Assembly: GCA_030540195.1 (NCBI GenBank)
Contig: JAUNWT010000015.1
Span: forward strand, 1 to 35,003
DNA: 35,003 nt
Direction of reading: 5' to 3'
Origin: Bacillota bacterium
Lineage (GTDB): Bacteria; Bacillota_I; Bacilli_A; Erysipelotrichales; Coprobacillaceae
Shown: positions 1 through 6,808 of the stretch, in pieces
Layout: every line of letters begins with the position of its first letter
How positions within the stretch are numbered: the stretch's first letter is position 1
The notes under the pieces: model-generated
Databases searched by the model: none
Told to the model about the DNA's origin: nothing
What the model saw: only the letters and a program-made list of their open reading frames with translations
Translations under genes and position numbers: made by a program

Positions 1-1
1 A

Positions 2-55
2 AATGATGATGTTGACACATCATCAAATTTAGATATTTCCGAAGTAGACTTTTAA
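2..55 (+). CDS. 3' end of an unidentified gene (partial)
   Basis: An open frame enters from the window edge and ends at TAA 53-55. The 17 visible codons give an acidic, Ser/Asp-rich tail (NDDVDTSSNLDISEVDF). A hairpin follows 13 bases later and separates it from the convergent alr gene, as expected for the end of a real + strand gene. The product cannot be named from so short a piece. Confidence 0.4.
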   Translation, partial: NDDVDTSSNLDISEVDF

Positions 56-68
56 ATCATAAAGAAAG

Positions 69-89
69 GTGGGGTGAATTTCACCCCAC
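69..89. terminator. Bidirectional hairpin between converging genes
   Basis: GTGGGGTGA (69-77) pairs perfectly with TCACCCCAC (81-89) around a 3-nt loop. T-rich sequence lies on the minus-strand exit side (CTTTCTTTATG) and only a weak T tract on the + side. It probably ends both the incoming + strand gene and the alr transcript. Confidence 0.6.
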
Positions 90-144
90 GCTATTTGATA
101 ACCAAAATATGAGCAACCCCTCATTATTTTAAATTACCGTTTTT

Positions 145-1245
145 TTATAACAATTCTTTTACTTGTCCGTTTTGCACATAAACTCTTGGCACACGTTTTG
201 AAATCAAGCATAAGACTTCATAAGATATCGTATCTAAATCCTTTGCCATACTTTCTAAAGAAATATGTTCCCCAAAGATTTCTACTTGATCACCAATCTT
301 CACATTTTCATCCACGCGTACCATCATTTGATCCATGCACACACGCCCTACAATTTCATAATATTTACCATTGATGTAAACTTTACGTCCTTGGTTTTTA
401 CGAATAAAGCCATCAGCATAACCAATTGGTAAAGTTGCAATGTATTCATCTTCTTTAGCGGTATAAGTTAAGCCATATCCCACTTTATCACCTGCAGGTA
501 TTTTTTTGATCATTGCTACTTTGGTATAAAGTGACATAACTTGTTTGAATTTTGTTTCTTCTTCACCATTTGGTGAACATCCATACATGGTAATACCAAG
601 TCTTCCCATATTTGATTTTTCATCATGATGATATGTCATGGCTGCTGAATTGCAACAATGAATGTATTTAAACTTACAATTACCAATCATTTCATAAAAG
701 AGACTTCTTTGTTTTTCAAAAGCTTCATCGTCACCATCTGCTGTCGCAAAATGTGTAAAGATTCCTTCAACATCAAATTTATTTGGATCAATTAATTCTA
801 ATAATGTTGATAATTCTTCTTTGGACATTAAACCAATACGATGCATTCCTGTATCTAATTTAATATGCACTTTTAAAGTTTGTCCTTCATCAATTAAGTT
901 TTCTAAAAGCTTTAAATAATCAACTGAAACCATTGTTAAAGAAATATCATATTTGATTGCTAAATCAATATCTTTTTTACTTGTAGGAATTGCTCCTAAA
1001 ATTAAAATTCCTTTATCAATTCCCAGTTCTCTTAATTCAATAGCTTCTGGTAATGTTGCTACTGCAAACATTTCTACATAATCTATATTCTTTAAAAAAC
1101 TAGCCACTTCTTTATATCCATGACCATAAGCATCTGCTTTAATAACCACCATTAATGGTCTTTTAAATTCATTATGTGCTAATTCTACATTATATTTTAA
1201 ATGATCTAAATCTACAATTGCATACGTGTCACGTTTTAAATTCAT
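145..1245 (-). CDS. alr: Alanine racemase
   Basis: PLP-dependent alanine racemase of fold type III, interconverting L- and D-alanine for peptidoglycan in the cytoplasm. The PLP lysine is K36 in VVIKADAYGHG. The opposing catalytic tyrosine is in VGYGLTYTA (about residue 257). The C-terminal domain carries PIGYADG and GRVCMDQ motifs. The chosen ATG at 1245-1243 gives 366 aa, normal for the family. A GTG five codons upstream is rejected because the sequence there (GTGGAGGTG) is the ribosome binding site itself. It lies 58 bases downstream of a YdcC-like gene. Bacillus subtilis has the same ydcC-alr neighbourhood, so co-transcription is likely. Confidence 0.96.
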   Translation of the reverse strand: MNLKRDTYAIVDLDHLKYNVELAHNEFKRPLMVVIKADAYGHGYKEVASFLKNIDYVEMFAVATLPEAIELRELGIDKGILILGAIPTSKKDIDLAIKYDISLTMVSVDYLKLLENLIDEGQTLKVHIKLDTGMHRIGLMSKEELSTLLELIDPNKFDVEGIFTHFATADGDDEAFEKQRSLFYEMIGNCKFKYIHCCNSAAMTYHHDEKSNMGRLGITMYGCSPNGEEETKFKQVMSLYTKVAMIKKIPAGDKVGYGLTYTAKEDEYIATLPIGYADGFIRKNQGRKVYINGKYYEIVGRVCMDQMMVRVDENVKIGDQVEIFGEHISLESMAKDLDTISYEVLCLISKRVPRVYVQNGQVKELL

Positions 1246-1303
1246 AAACGACACCTCCACACAATAGTATAATCCAACCCTTTCAATAATTCAATTTGAA
1301 ATA

Positions 1304-2278
1304 TTATTTTGTTGAAGAAGATTGAATACTTGTCATAACAGAAATCATTTCTTCTTTAGTAAGATCTTTCGAATATAAAGAGCATAAAACACCTTGATGA
1401 ATCATTGTTAATTTACCTGGTTGATAATAAGCAAACCCATCTACCAAATCAACAACTTCTTCTTTTTCAATTTGTATCATTTGATCCCCTACTAAACTTT
1501 CAACCATCGTAAAATTTTTATCTCCGGTGAATTTTAAAATATGATTTTTATCTCCTTCAATCGTTGAAACTGTTTCACTTTCTAATTTAGATCCTAATAA
1601 GGCAACGGGATATAAAACATCTAACTGACTTGAAACACGATCATTATTTTTTGATTCTTTTAAGGCTTGATTTTGATTAAAATGTTTTTGATCAAATTTT
1701 ACATTTGTTTTAAATTCATTGACTTTTACCGAAACAATTTCTCCTTCATCCTTATCTAAGCATAAAACAATCCATGGTTTTAATTTCTTATCAAAAATCA
1801 CTTGTTGTTTAACAATACGTGGATCATTAGGATAAGAGACTTTTGCTTCTATTTGATATCCTTTTTCAATCTTTTTTACTTTATTTTCATCAAGTAATTG
1901 TATTAAGTAAGAATAAATATAAGGTTTAGGACTATTTTCAGGCCAATCACTTTGAAACTTAAACATTTGATTTAAAGTTGGTGTTAAAACATAAACACCT
2001 TTTTTATTACGAATAATAACTTGTGCTTGATTCAAACTTTTATCATAAAGTTCTACGCGATAATATTTTTCTTTTCCTTTTTTTAAATAATCCACTTTTA
2101 CTTCATAGCTTTTCAATTCATCATTTTGACTCATTTCCATATCACAAACTAATTGATAGTTATTTACTTTTTTTGCTTCTTCTAATGTTGATTTTAAAGA
2201 ATTTCCTTTCATACGATAAAATAAAAAACCAACAACTATGACAACAACAATACCAATAATGAGATATATTTTTTTCAA
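1304..2278 (-). CDS. YdcC/LolA-like membrane-anchored protein
   Basis: 324 aa with one N-terminal membrane segment (residues 4-21) and a large extracytoplasmic domain. That domain resembles the LolA-like outer-membrane lipoprotein carrier fold of Firmicute YdcC proteins. The last 80 or so residues look like a DUF4367-type segment. No lipobox cysteine is visible, so it is probably anchored by the uncleaved helix. The start is TTG, supported by AAAGGAGGG six bases upstream. Its place just before alr matches the B. subtilis ydcC-alr order and is the best support for family membership. The molecular role of YdcC homologues is poorly defined; sporulation or envelope function is only suggested by family. 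Confidence 0.7.
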   Translation of the reverse strand: MKKIYLIIGIVVVIVVGFLFYRMKGNSLKSTLEEAKKVNNYQLVCDMEMSQNDELKSYEVKVDYLKKGKEKYYRVELYDKSLNQAQVIIRNKKGVYVLTPTLNQMFKFQSDWPENSPKPYIYSYLIQLLDENKVKKIEKGYQIEAKVSYPNDPRIVKQQVIFDKKLKPWIVLCLDKDEGEIVSVKVNEFKTNVKFDQKHFNQNQALKESKNNDRVSSQLDVLYPVALLGSKLESETVSTIEGDKNHILKFTGDKNFTMVESLVGDQMIQIEKEEVVDLVDGFAYYQPGKLTMIHQGVLCSLYSKDLTKEEMISVMTSIQSSSTK

Positions 2279-2312
2279 ATTGATCCCTCCTTTATTAAAT
2301 TATTCTTTTTTA

Positions 2313-2334
2313 TTTATTTTATGTATAAAATAAA
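2313..2334. repeat. 22-bp palindrome between divergent genes
   Basis: TTTATTTTAT (2313-2322) and ATAAAATAAA (2325-2334) are perfect inverted repeats around GT. They sit between the divergently transcribed ydcC-like and DUF378 genes, so this could be an operator or part of overlapping promoters. It is pure A/T and could be chance. Confidence 0.35.
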
Positions 2335-2371
2335 ATCTCTTGGATAGAATCTATTTAAGGAGGTTAAGAAA

Positions 2372-2575
2372 ATGAACGTATTACAAAAAACAGCCCTTGT
2401 TTTTACAATTATTGGAGCAATCAATTGGGGGCTTATTGGCTTATTTAATTTTAATTTAGTCGATAGTTTATTTGGTCAAAATAGTTTTTTATCAATGCTC
2501 ATTTATATTGTTGTAGGAATAGCGGGACTCATTAATATTATGCTTTTCTTTACAGATTTAAATATAAAAGAGTAG
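2372..2575 (+). CDS. DUF378 family small membrane protein
   Basis: 67 aa with two hydrophobic helices (about residues 7-30 and 38-60). The INWGLIGLFNFNLVDSLFG stretch is typical of DUF378 (YuzA-like) proteins. A good ribosome binding site (AAGGAGG) precedes the ATG. It stands alone on the + strand, and its stop codon lies inside a bidirectional terminator hairpin shared with the HAD phosphatase gene. DUF378 proteins are inner-membrane proteins of unknown function, and nothing here narrows the role. Confidence 0.85.
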   Translation: MNVLQKTALVFTIIGAINWGLIGLFNFNLVDSLFGQNSFLSMLIYIVVGIAGLINIMLFFTDLNIKE

Positions 2576-2588
2576 CCAAAGCTACTCT
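2569..2588. terminator. Bidirectional terminator containing both stop codons
   Basis: AGAGTAGC (2569-2576) pairs with GCTACTCT (2581-2588) around a CAAA loop. On the minus strand the stem runs into TTTTATATTT. The stop codons of the DUF378 gene and of the HAD gene both fall inside the hairpin. Confidence 0.75.
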
Positions 2589-3202
2589 ATTTCAAATGAT
2601 GACATATGGCCATCTTTGGTATCAATTTTAATACGATTTTTTACCATCTTTAACATAGGAATATCATGTAAAGAATCCGAATAAGCATAAGATAAGTCAT
2701 AATCTATTTCTAGATTATGATTTTTTATCACTTCTTGGATTCTTTTTACTTTTTCTTCATTTTTACAGTTATTACCAATCATTTGACTTGTATATTTACC
2801 CTCTTTGATCAAAGTCTTGGTTCCCAAGATTTCATCAACAGGTAACTTACAAAAACGAAGATAAGCTTCTACAGAAGCACTACATATATAAATTGTATAT
2901 CCTTCTGCTTTTTTCTTCTTTAATTCTTCAATTACATTTAAATAATAACAAGGCTCTAATTCTTCTTGATAAAACTTTTCAATTTCTTGATCATTCATAT
3001 AATCCAAAGGATAAAGCCATGCTGATTTTGCTTTATTTAATGGTTCTATTTTAAGTAAATAAAGTGCATAATGATAAACAACCTTTAATAGTCTAAAAAC
3101 AGAAAGTGGATGTTTTTTTAAATAATATTTTAAAAGTTTTCCACCAGAATCCCCATGTATTAAAGTATCATCAAAATCAAAAAAAGCAAACTTCGTTAAC
3201 AC
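2582..3202 (-). CDS. HAD-superfamily phosphatase (HAD-IB, SerB-like)
   Basis: 206 aa cytoplasmic HAD hydrolase. Motif I is FFDFDDTLI (nucleophile Asp plus the Asp two residues on). Motif II is the Ser in IYICSAS. Motif III is the Lys in CKNEEKVKRI. Motif IV is YAYSDSLHDIPML with the Mg-binding Asp. The helical cap between motifs I and II and the order of motifs fit subfamily IB (phosphoserine phosphatase-like). Substrate is unknown. The start is GTG, directly abutting the deoD stop codon, with GGAG about ten bases upstream inside deoD. Translational coupling with deoD is likely. A nucleotide or sugar-phosphate substrate would suit the context, but that is inference. Confidence 0.85.
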   Translation of the reverse strand: MLTKFAFFDFDDTLIHGDSGGKLLKYYLKKHPLSVFRLLKVVYHYALYLLKIEPLNKAKSAWLYPLDYMNDQEIEKFYQEELEPCYYLNVIEELKKKKAEGYTIYICSASVEAYLRFCKLPVDEILGTKTLIKEGKYTSQMIGNNCKNEEKVKRIQEVIKNHNLEIDYDLSYAYSDSLHDIPMLKMVKNRIKIDTKDGHMSSFEIE

Positions 3203-3901
3203 TTAGGCAATCTCCAAAGCAACTTCCATCATTGCTGTAAATGTTTTTTCTCTTTCTTCTGCTGTTGTTTCTTCATTTGTTACTAATGAATCAGAAACAG
3301 TTAATAAAGTTAACGCTTTTTTACCTGCATATGCGGCATTTGCGAATAAAGCATATGATTCCATTTCTGTTGCAAGACATCCCATTTTAATCCATTTATC
3401 AGCTCTATTATCGGCATGATAGAATAAATCAGAAGATAAGATATTACCAACATGATAAGTTAAATTCTTTTCTTTTGCTTTTTCTACTGCTTTTTCTAAT
3501 AAACTATAATCAGAAATAGCTGAATATGTTCCTGGTAATTCATATTGATGTGCATAATTTGAATCTGTACAAGCACCTTGAACAATAATGATATCTCTTA
3601 AATGAACATCTTCTTTAAATGATCCACAAGAACCAATACGAATAATATTTTCTACATCATAGAAATGAAATAATTCATAACTATAAATACCAATACTAGG
3701 CATTCCCATACCTGAACCCATGATAGAAACTTCTTTTCCTTTATAAGTTCCTGTATAGCCAAACATATTTCTTGTCGCATTAAATTGTTTAACATTTTCT
3801 AAATAAGTTTCTGCTAAATATTTTGCACGTAAAGGATCTCCTGGCATTAAGACAGTTTTTGCAATATCTCCTTTATTTGCTTGATTATGTGGTGTTGACA
3901 T
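3203..3901 (-). CDS. deoD: Purine-nucleoside phosphorylase, DeoD type
   Basis: Hexameric-type purine nucleoside phosphorylase that splits (deoxy)ribonucleosides with phosphate into base and (deoxy)ribose 1-phosphate during salvage. The 232-aa length is normal. Visible landmarks are the N-terminal MSTPHNQANKGDIA with the substrate His, LMPGDPLRAK (phosphate binding), IRIGSCGS, the ribose/base site ATEMESYALF, and the catalytic Asp in VSDSLV. The ATG at 3901 is chosen because AAAGGAGG stands seven bases upstream. The reading frame stays open for 29 more codons, but that extension has no homology and overlaps the upstream lipoprotein gene. The HAD phosphatase gene follows with no gap. Confidence 0.96.
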   Translation of the reverse strand: MSTPHNQANKGDIAKTVLMPGDPLRAKYLAETYLENVKQFNATRNMFGYTGTYKGKEVSIMGSGMGMPSIGIYSYELFHFYDVENIIRIGSCGSFKEDVHLRDIIIVQGACTDSNYAHQYELPGTYSAISDYSLLEKAVEKAKEKNLTYHVGNILSSDLFYHADNRADKWIKMGCLATEMESYALFANAAYAGKKALTLLTVSDSLVTNEETTAEEREKTFTAMMEVALEIA

Positions 3902-3965
3902 AAACACTTCCTCCTTTATTTTCTCTTTAAAGTTTAACATATTCTTTTTCAATTGATAATAACTT

Positions 3966-4430
3966 TTAAGACTTTTGTACTTTTCCATCCTTTAAATAAT
4001 AATATGTTTCAATTTCCGCAGCTTCATTTAATTCTTTTCCCTGAATAGCATTTACAAGATGTTTAACATAATCATCTTCATTTCCTGCACCTAAGATTGC
4101 AAGATAACCTTCTAAAAAGACCATTGGTCCATAGCCATAATCATCTTCATTAAAATCAATGATTTGATCAATATGTTCTTGATAACTTGCTTTCATTTCT
4201 TCAAATGTCTTTTCATCATCCATATCATATGCTTTAATTTTCATATGTTTTCCAAATTCTTTTTCAATTGCGGGAAGAACATTCTTTTTAAAGTGTTGAC
4301 AATTGGAACAATCTTTTAAATAAAAATAGGTTAAATGATATGTTCCTTTCCATTCATTCTTTTGACTTTGACAACCTACTAAAGGAATTAATAAGATTAT
4401 AATTAATAAAAGTTTCTTTATTTTCTTCAT
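3966..4430 (-). CDS. Thioredoxin-like lipoprotein, copy 2
   Basis: 154 aa. The N-terminal signal ends in lipobox LVGC (lipid-attached Cys20). It is followed by a thioredoxin-like region with a redox CxxC (DCSNCQHFK, Cys41/Cys44) after a beta-strand LTYFYLKD. This predicts a membrane-tethered extracytoplasmic thiol-disulfide protein, with partner and direction (oxidase or reductase) unknown. Its ATG overlaps the upstream copy's TGA in ATGA, so the two are coupled. Residues from the middle to near the C-terminus are almost identical to copy 1, while both ends differ. It does not match a named family that I can assign beyond the thioredoxin-like fold. Confidence 0.8.
   Translation of the reverse strand: MKKIKKLLLIIILLIPLVGCQSQKNEWKGTYHLTYFYLKDCSNCQHFKKNVLPAIEKEFGKHMKIKAYDMDDEKTFEEMKASYQEHIDQIIDFNEDDYGYGPMVFLEGYLAILGAGNEDDYVKHLVNAIQGKELNEAAEIETYYYLKDGKVQKS
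4021..4282 (-). repeat. 262-bp direct repeat, unit 2 (partner 4479-4740)
   Basis: Aligned base by base with 4479-4740 at a constant 458-bp offset, only two mismatches are seen (4041/4499 and 4272/4730). Identity stops abruptly at position 4021 and decays beyond 4282. The repeat lies inside the two thioredoxin-like lipoprotein genes. Confidence 0.9.
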
Positions 4431-4870
4431 TGTTTCACCCTACCATTTCTTAAATAATAATATCTTTCATTTTGGGATGCTTCATTTAATTCTTTTCCTT
4501 GAATAGCATTTACAAGATGTTTAACATAATCATCTTCATTTCCTGCACCTAAGATTGCAAGATAACCTTCTAAAAAGACCATTGGTCCATAGCCATAATC
4601 ATCTTCATTAAAATCAATGATTTGATCAATATGTTCTTGATAACTTGCTTTCATTTCTTCAAATGTCTTTTCATCATCCATATCATATGCTTTAATTTTC
4701 ATATGTTTTCCAAATTCTTTTTCAATTGCAGGAAGAACATCTTTTTTAAAGTGTTGACAGTTTAAACAATCTTCAACATAAAAATAAGTTAGATAATAGG
4801 TATCTTTCCACTTATTTCCTTGGCATCCTACAGATAATATAAGTAAAAATAGAATCAATATTTTTTTCAT
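4427..4870 (-). CDS. Thioredoxin-like lipoprotein, copy 1
   Basis: 147 aa from the ATG at 4870, about six bases after AGGAG. An in-frame ATG at 4873 and a TTG at 4888 are less well placed. The signal peptide ends in lipobox LSVGC (Cys16). The CxxC is DCLNCQHFK (Cys35/Cys38). The central part, through the acidic patch DFNEDDYGYGP and the YLAILGAGNEDDY motif, is shared with copy 2. It is the promoter-proximal gene of the pair, with a TATAAT box upstream. It is probably a surface-attached thiol-disulfide exchange protein. Function is inferred from the fold only. Confidence 0.8.
   Translation of the reverse strand: MKKILILFLLILSVGCQGNKWKDTYYLTYFYVEDCLNCQHFKKDVLPAIEKEFGKHMKIKAYDMDDEKTFEEMKASYQEHIDQIIDFNEDDYGYGPMVFLEGYLAILGAGNEDDYVKHLVNAIQGKELNEASQNERYYYLRNGRVKQ
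4479..4740 (-). repeat. 262-bp direct repeat, unit 1 (partner 4021-4282)
   Basis: Partner of the repeat at 4021-4282 with two mismatches. It covers the codons for most of the thioredoxin-like domain but not the signal peptide, the CxxC region or the last dozen or so codons. Confidence 0.9.
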
Positions 4871-4890
4871 CATCTTCTCCTGTTTCAATG

Positions 4891-4896
4891 ATTATA
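4891..4896 (-). promoter_or_regulatory. Probable -10 box for the lipoprotein pair
   Basis: Minus-strand TATAAT about 20 bases upstream of the copy 1 start. No good -35 is found at 16-18 bp; TTTTCA is the best candidate. It is kept as a probable promoter because the box is perfect and well placed. Confidence 0.4.
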
Positions 4897-4959
4897 CCGC
4901 ATTTATTTTTCAATGAAAAGAAATGTGATGAAGATAAATAATATTAATAATAATTAATA

Positions 4960-4988
4960 TTGAACAAAAATAATAAATATAATATAAT
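4960..4988 (+). promoter_or_regulatory. SigA-type promoter of the NfeD/SPFH operon
   Basis: TTGAAC (4960-4965), 17-bp spacer, TATAAT (4983-4988). The start codon of the first gene lies 22 bases downstream of the -10 box. This excludes an upstream in-frame TTG, which lies in the -35 element itself. Confidence 0.8.
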
Positions 4989-5010
4989 ACAAGTAGAAAG
5001 GGTGATAGCT

Positions 5011-5376
5011 ATGGCATTTGTATGGTCAACAAATGAAATTTCAAAGAAAACAGTGACTATTTATAGTACAAATCTTACTTTAAACACCGCGGCATGTAAA
5101 AATTTTGAAAATGTTCAATATGTTTTATTAGGTGTTGATAAAGAAAATAATTTATTAGGAATTAAACCTGTTGATAAAACGGCAATTGATGAAGGTCTTT
5201 ATCCCAAAGATCAATTACATCGTATTTCAATTGGTAAAAGTTATGGACGTGTTTCTAATAAAAACTTTATTGAAAACCTTGCAAGAGATTATCATTTAGA
5301 CTTAAGTGATAAGCAAGGAATTAAATATCCTGCAAACTTTGATGTTGTTCATCAGATTTTAACAGTTCATCTATAA
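5011..5376 (+). CDS. Conserved-looking protein of unknown function upstream of nfeD
   Basis: 121 aa with no signal peptide or membrane helix and no family that I recognise. It looks like a compact alpha/beta cytoplasmic protein: N-terminal strands (AFVWSTN, KTVTIYSTNLTLN), then YVLLGVDKENNLLGIKPV, then a mixed C-terminal half. The ATG is preceded by AAAGGGTG and lies just after a strong promoter. It is 13 bases upstream of nfeD, with AGGGAGG between, so it is the first gene of a three-gene unit with NfeD and the SPFH protein. A role in that membrane-domain system is suggested only by position. Confidence 0.75.
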   Translation: MAFVWSTNEISKKTVTIYSTNLTLNTAACKNFENVQYVLLGVDKENNLLGIKPVDKTAIDEGLYPKDQLHRISIGKSYGRVSNKNFIENLARDYHLDLSDKQGIKYPANFDVVHQILTVHL

Positions 5377-5389
5377 GGGAGGTATAGAT

Positions 5390-5830
5390 ATGATGTTGTG
5401 GATATGGCTAGGTATTACCATTGTTTCAGCTATTGTTGAGTTAATCACAATAGACTTAGTAAGTATCTGGTTTACTGTCGGGGGAATTGGCGCATTGATT
5501 GCGTATGCTCTTGGATTAAGTCAAACAATGCAAATTGTTGTTTTTGTAATCTTGAGTGTTATTTGTATTGTCGCAAGTCGTCCACTTGCTAAAAAGTATT
5601 TAAAAACACAAACCGTTAGTACCAACTACGATCGTGTTATTGGCCAACATGGTTTAGTGTTAAAAAGAATTGACGCTGACACAAGAGGAGAAGTCAAAGT
5701 ACTTTCCACGCAGTGGTCTGCTTCAAGTGTAGATAATTCTACTTTAGAAGCTGGCGATTATTGTGAAATACTTGCCGTAGAAGGTGCCCATCTTGTGGTT
5801 AAAAAAATTAATAAAGGAGAAGAAAAATGA
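5390..5830 (+). CDS. NfeD-like membrane protein
   Basis: 146 aa. Two to three N-terminal hydrophobic helices (about residues 2-25, 28-44 and 48-63) are followed by a soluble domain of about 75 residues. That domain has the OB-fold look of NfeD C-terminal domains (VIGQHGLVLKRID, GEVKVLSTQWSA, GDYCEILAVEGAHLVVKK). NfeD proteins pair with SPFH/stomatin proteins, and this gene overlaps the SPFH gene by ATGA. This is the short form lacking the ClpP-like protease domain. Starts at 5390 or the next codon are both possible after GGGAGG. Confidence 0.9.
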   Translation: MMLWIWLGITIVSAIVELITIDLVSIWFTVGGIGALIAYALGLSQTMQIVVFVILSVICIVASRPLAKKYLKTQTVSTNYDRVIGQHGLVLKRIDADTRGEVKVLSTQWSASSVDNSTLEAGDYCEILAVEGAHLVVKKINKGEEK

Positions 5831-6738
5831 GCATTATTACTTTAGTTTTTATCATTATTGTTTTACTTATTATCGTAAGTGTTATTGCTTTTGCTATTCG
5901 TATTGTTCCTCAATCAAAAGCATATGTTGTTGAAAGAATTGGTGCCTACAATCGTACATGCGGTGTTGGTCTTCATATTCTTGTTCCATTTTTAGATCGT
6001 GTTGCCAACAAAGTTTCTTTAAAAGAACAAGTTGTTGATTTTGCACCTCAACCTGTTATTACAAAAGATAACGTTACAATGCAAATTGATACTGTTGTTT
6101 ATTATCAAATTACCGATCCACGTTTATTCACATATGGTGTTGATCGTCCAATTAACGCTATTGAAAACTTAACAGCAACAACTCTTCGTAATATCATTGG
6201 AGATCTAGAATTAGATGAAACTTTAACATCACGTGATATTATTAATTCACGTATGAGAAGTATTCTTGATGAAGCAACAGATCCTTGGGGAATCAAAGTT
6301 CACCGTGTGGAAGTTAAAAACATTATTCCACCTCGTGATATTCAAGAAGCAATGGAAAAACAAATGCGTGCTGAACGTGAAAGACGTGAAGCAATCTTAC
6401 AAGCTGAAGGTAAAAAGACAGCGGCTATCTTAAATGCTGAAGGGGATAAACAATCAACAATCTTAAGAGCAGAAGCTGAAAAAGAAGCAGCCATCGCTAA
6501 AGCCGAAGGTCAAGCAGAAGCATTACGTTTAGTTTACGAAGCACAAGCAAAAGGTATTACTTATATCAACGATGCCCATCCAGATCAAGCTTATGTCACT
6601 TTACAAGGTTTCAAAGCTTTAGAAAACTTATCTAAGGGTGATGCTACTAAAATCATTATTCCAAGTGAATTACAAGGAATCGCTGGTCTTGCGACAACTT
6701 TAAAAGAAGTTGTAACAGAAAAGAAAGATAAAGAATAA
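5827..6738 (+). CDS. SPFH/band 7 (stomatin/QmcA-like) protein
   Basis: 303 aa. One N-terminal membrane segment (about residues 4-25) is followed by the SPFH domain (VPQSKAYVVERIGAYNRT to KNIIPPRDIQEAMEKQM). A long charged Ala/Glu-rich coiled coil then covers about residues 180-240. This is the architecture of stomatin/QmcA family proteins, which oligomerise at the membrane and organise microdomains or regulate membrane proteases. The start overlaps the nfeD stop (ATGA), indicating coupled translation and a functional pair. A UUCG-loop terminator follows the stop. Confidence 0.93.
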   Translation: MSIITLVFIIIVLLIIVSVIAFAIRIVPQSKAYVVERIGAYNRTCGVGLHILVPFLDRVANKVSLKEQVVDFAPQPVITKDNVTMQIDTVVYYQITDPRLFTYGVDRPINAIENLTATTLRNIIGDLELDETLTSRDIINSRMRSILDEATDPWGIKVHRVEVKNIIPPRDIQEAMEKQMRAERERREAILQAEGKKTAAILNAEGDKQSTILRAEAEKEAAIAKAEGQAEALRLVYEAQAKGITYINDAHPDQAYVTLQGFKALENLSKGDATKIIIPSELQGIAGLATTLKEVVTEKKDKE

Positions 6739-6740
6739 TA

Positions 6741-6762
6741 AAAACAGTCTTCGGACTGTTTT
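6741..6762 (+). terminator. Terminator of the NfeD/SPFH operon
   Basis: AAAACAGTC (6741-6749), UUCG tetraloop, GACTGTTTT (6754-6762), followed by further T residues. Perfect 9-bp stem, directly after the SPFH stop. Confidence 0.9.
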
Positions 6763-6808
6763 TTCATATTCTTTTTTTTATCTCATATAGTGTATAGGGT
6801 GAAAAACT

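Noticed and set aside
3902-3988. 29-codon N-terminal extension of deoD
   Set aside because: It overlaps the upstream lipoprotein gene, and the conserved DeoD start is at the internal ATG with AAAGGAGG.
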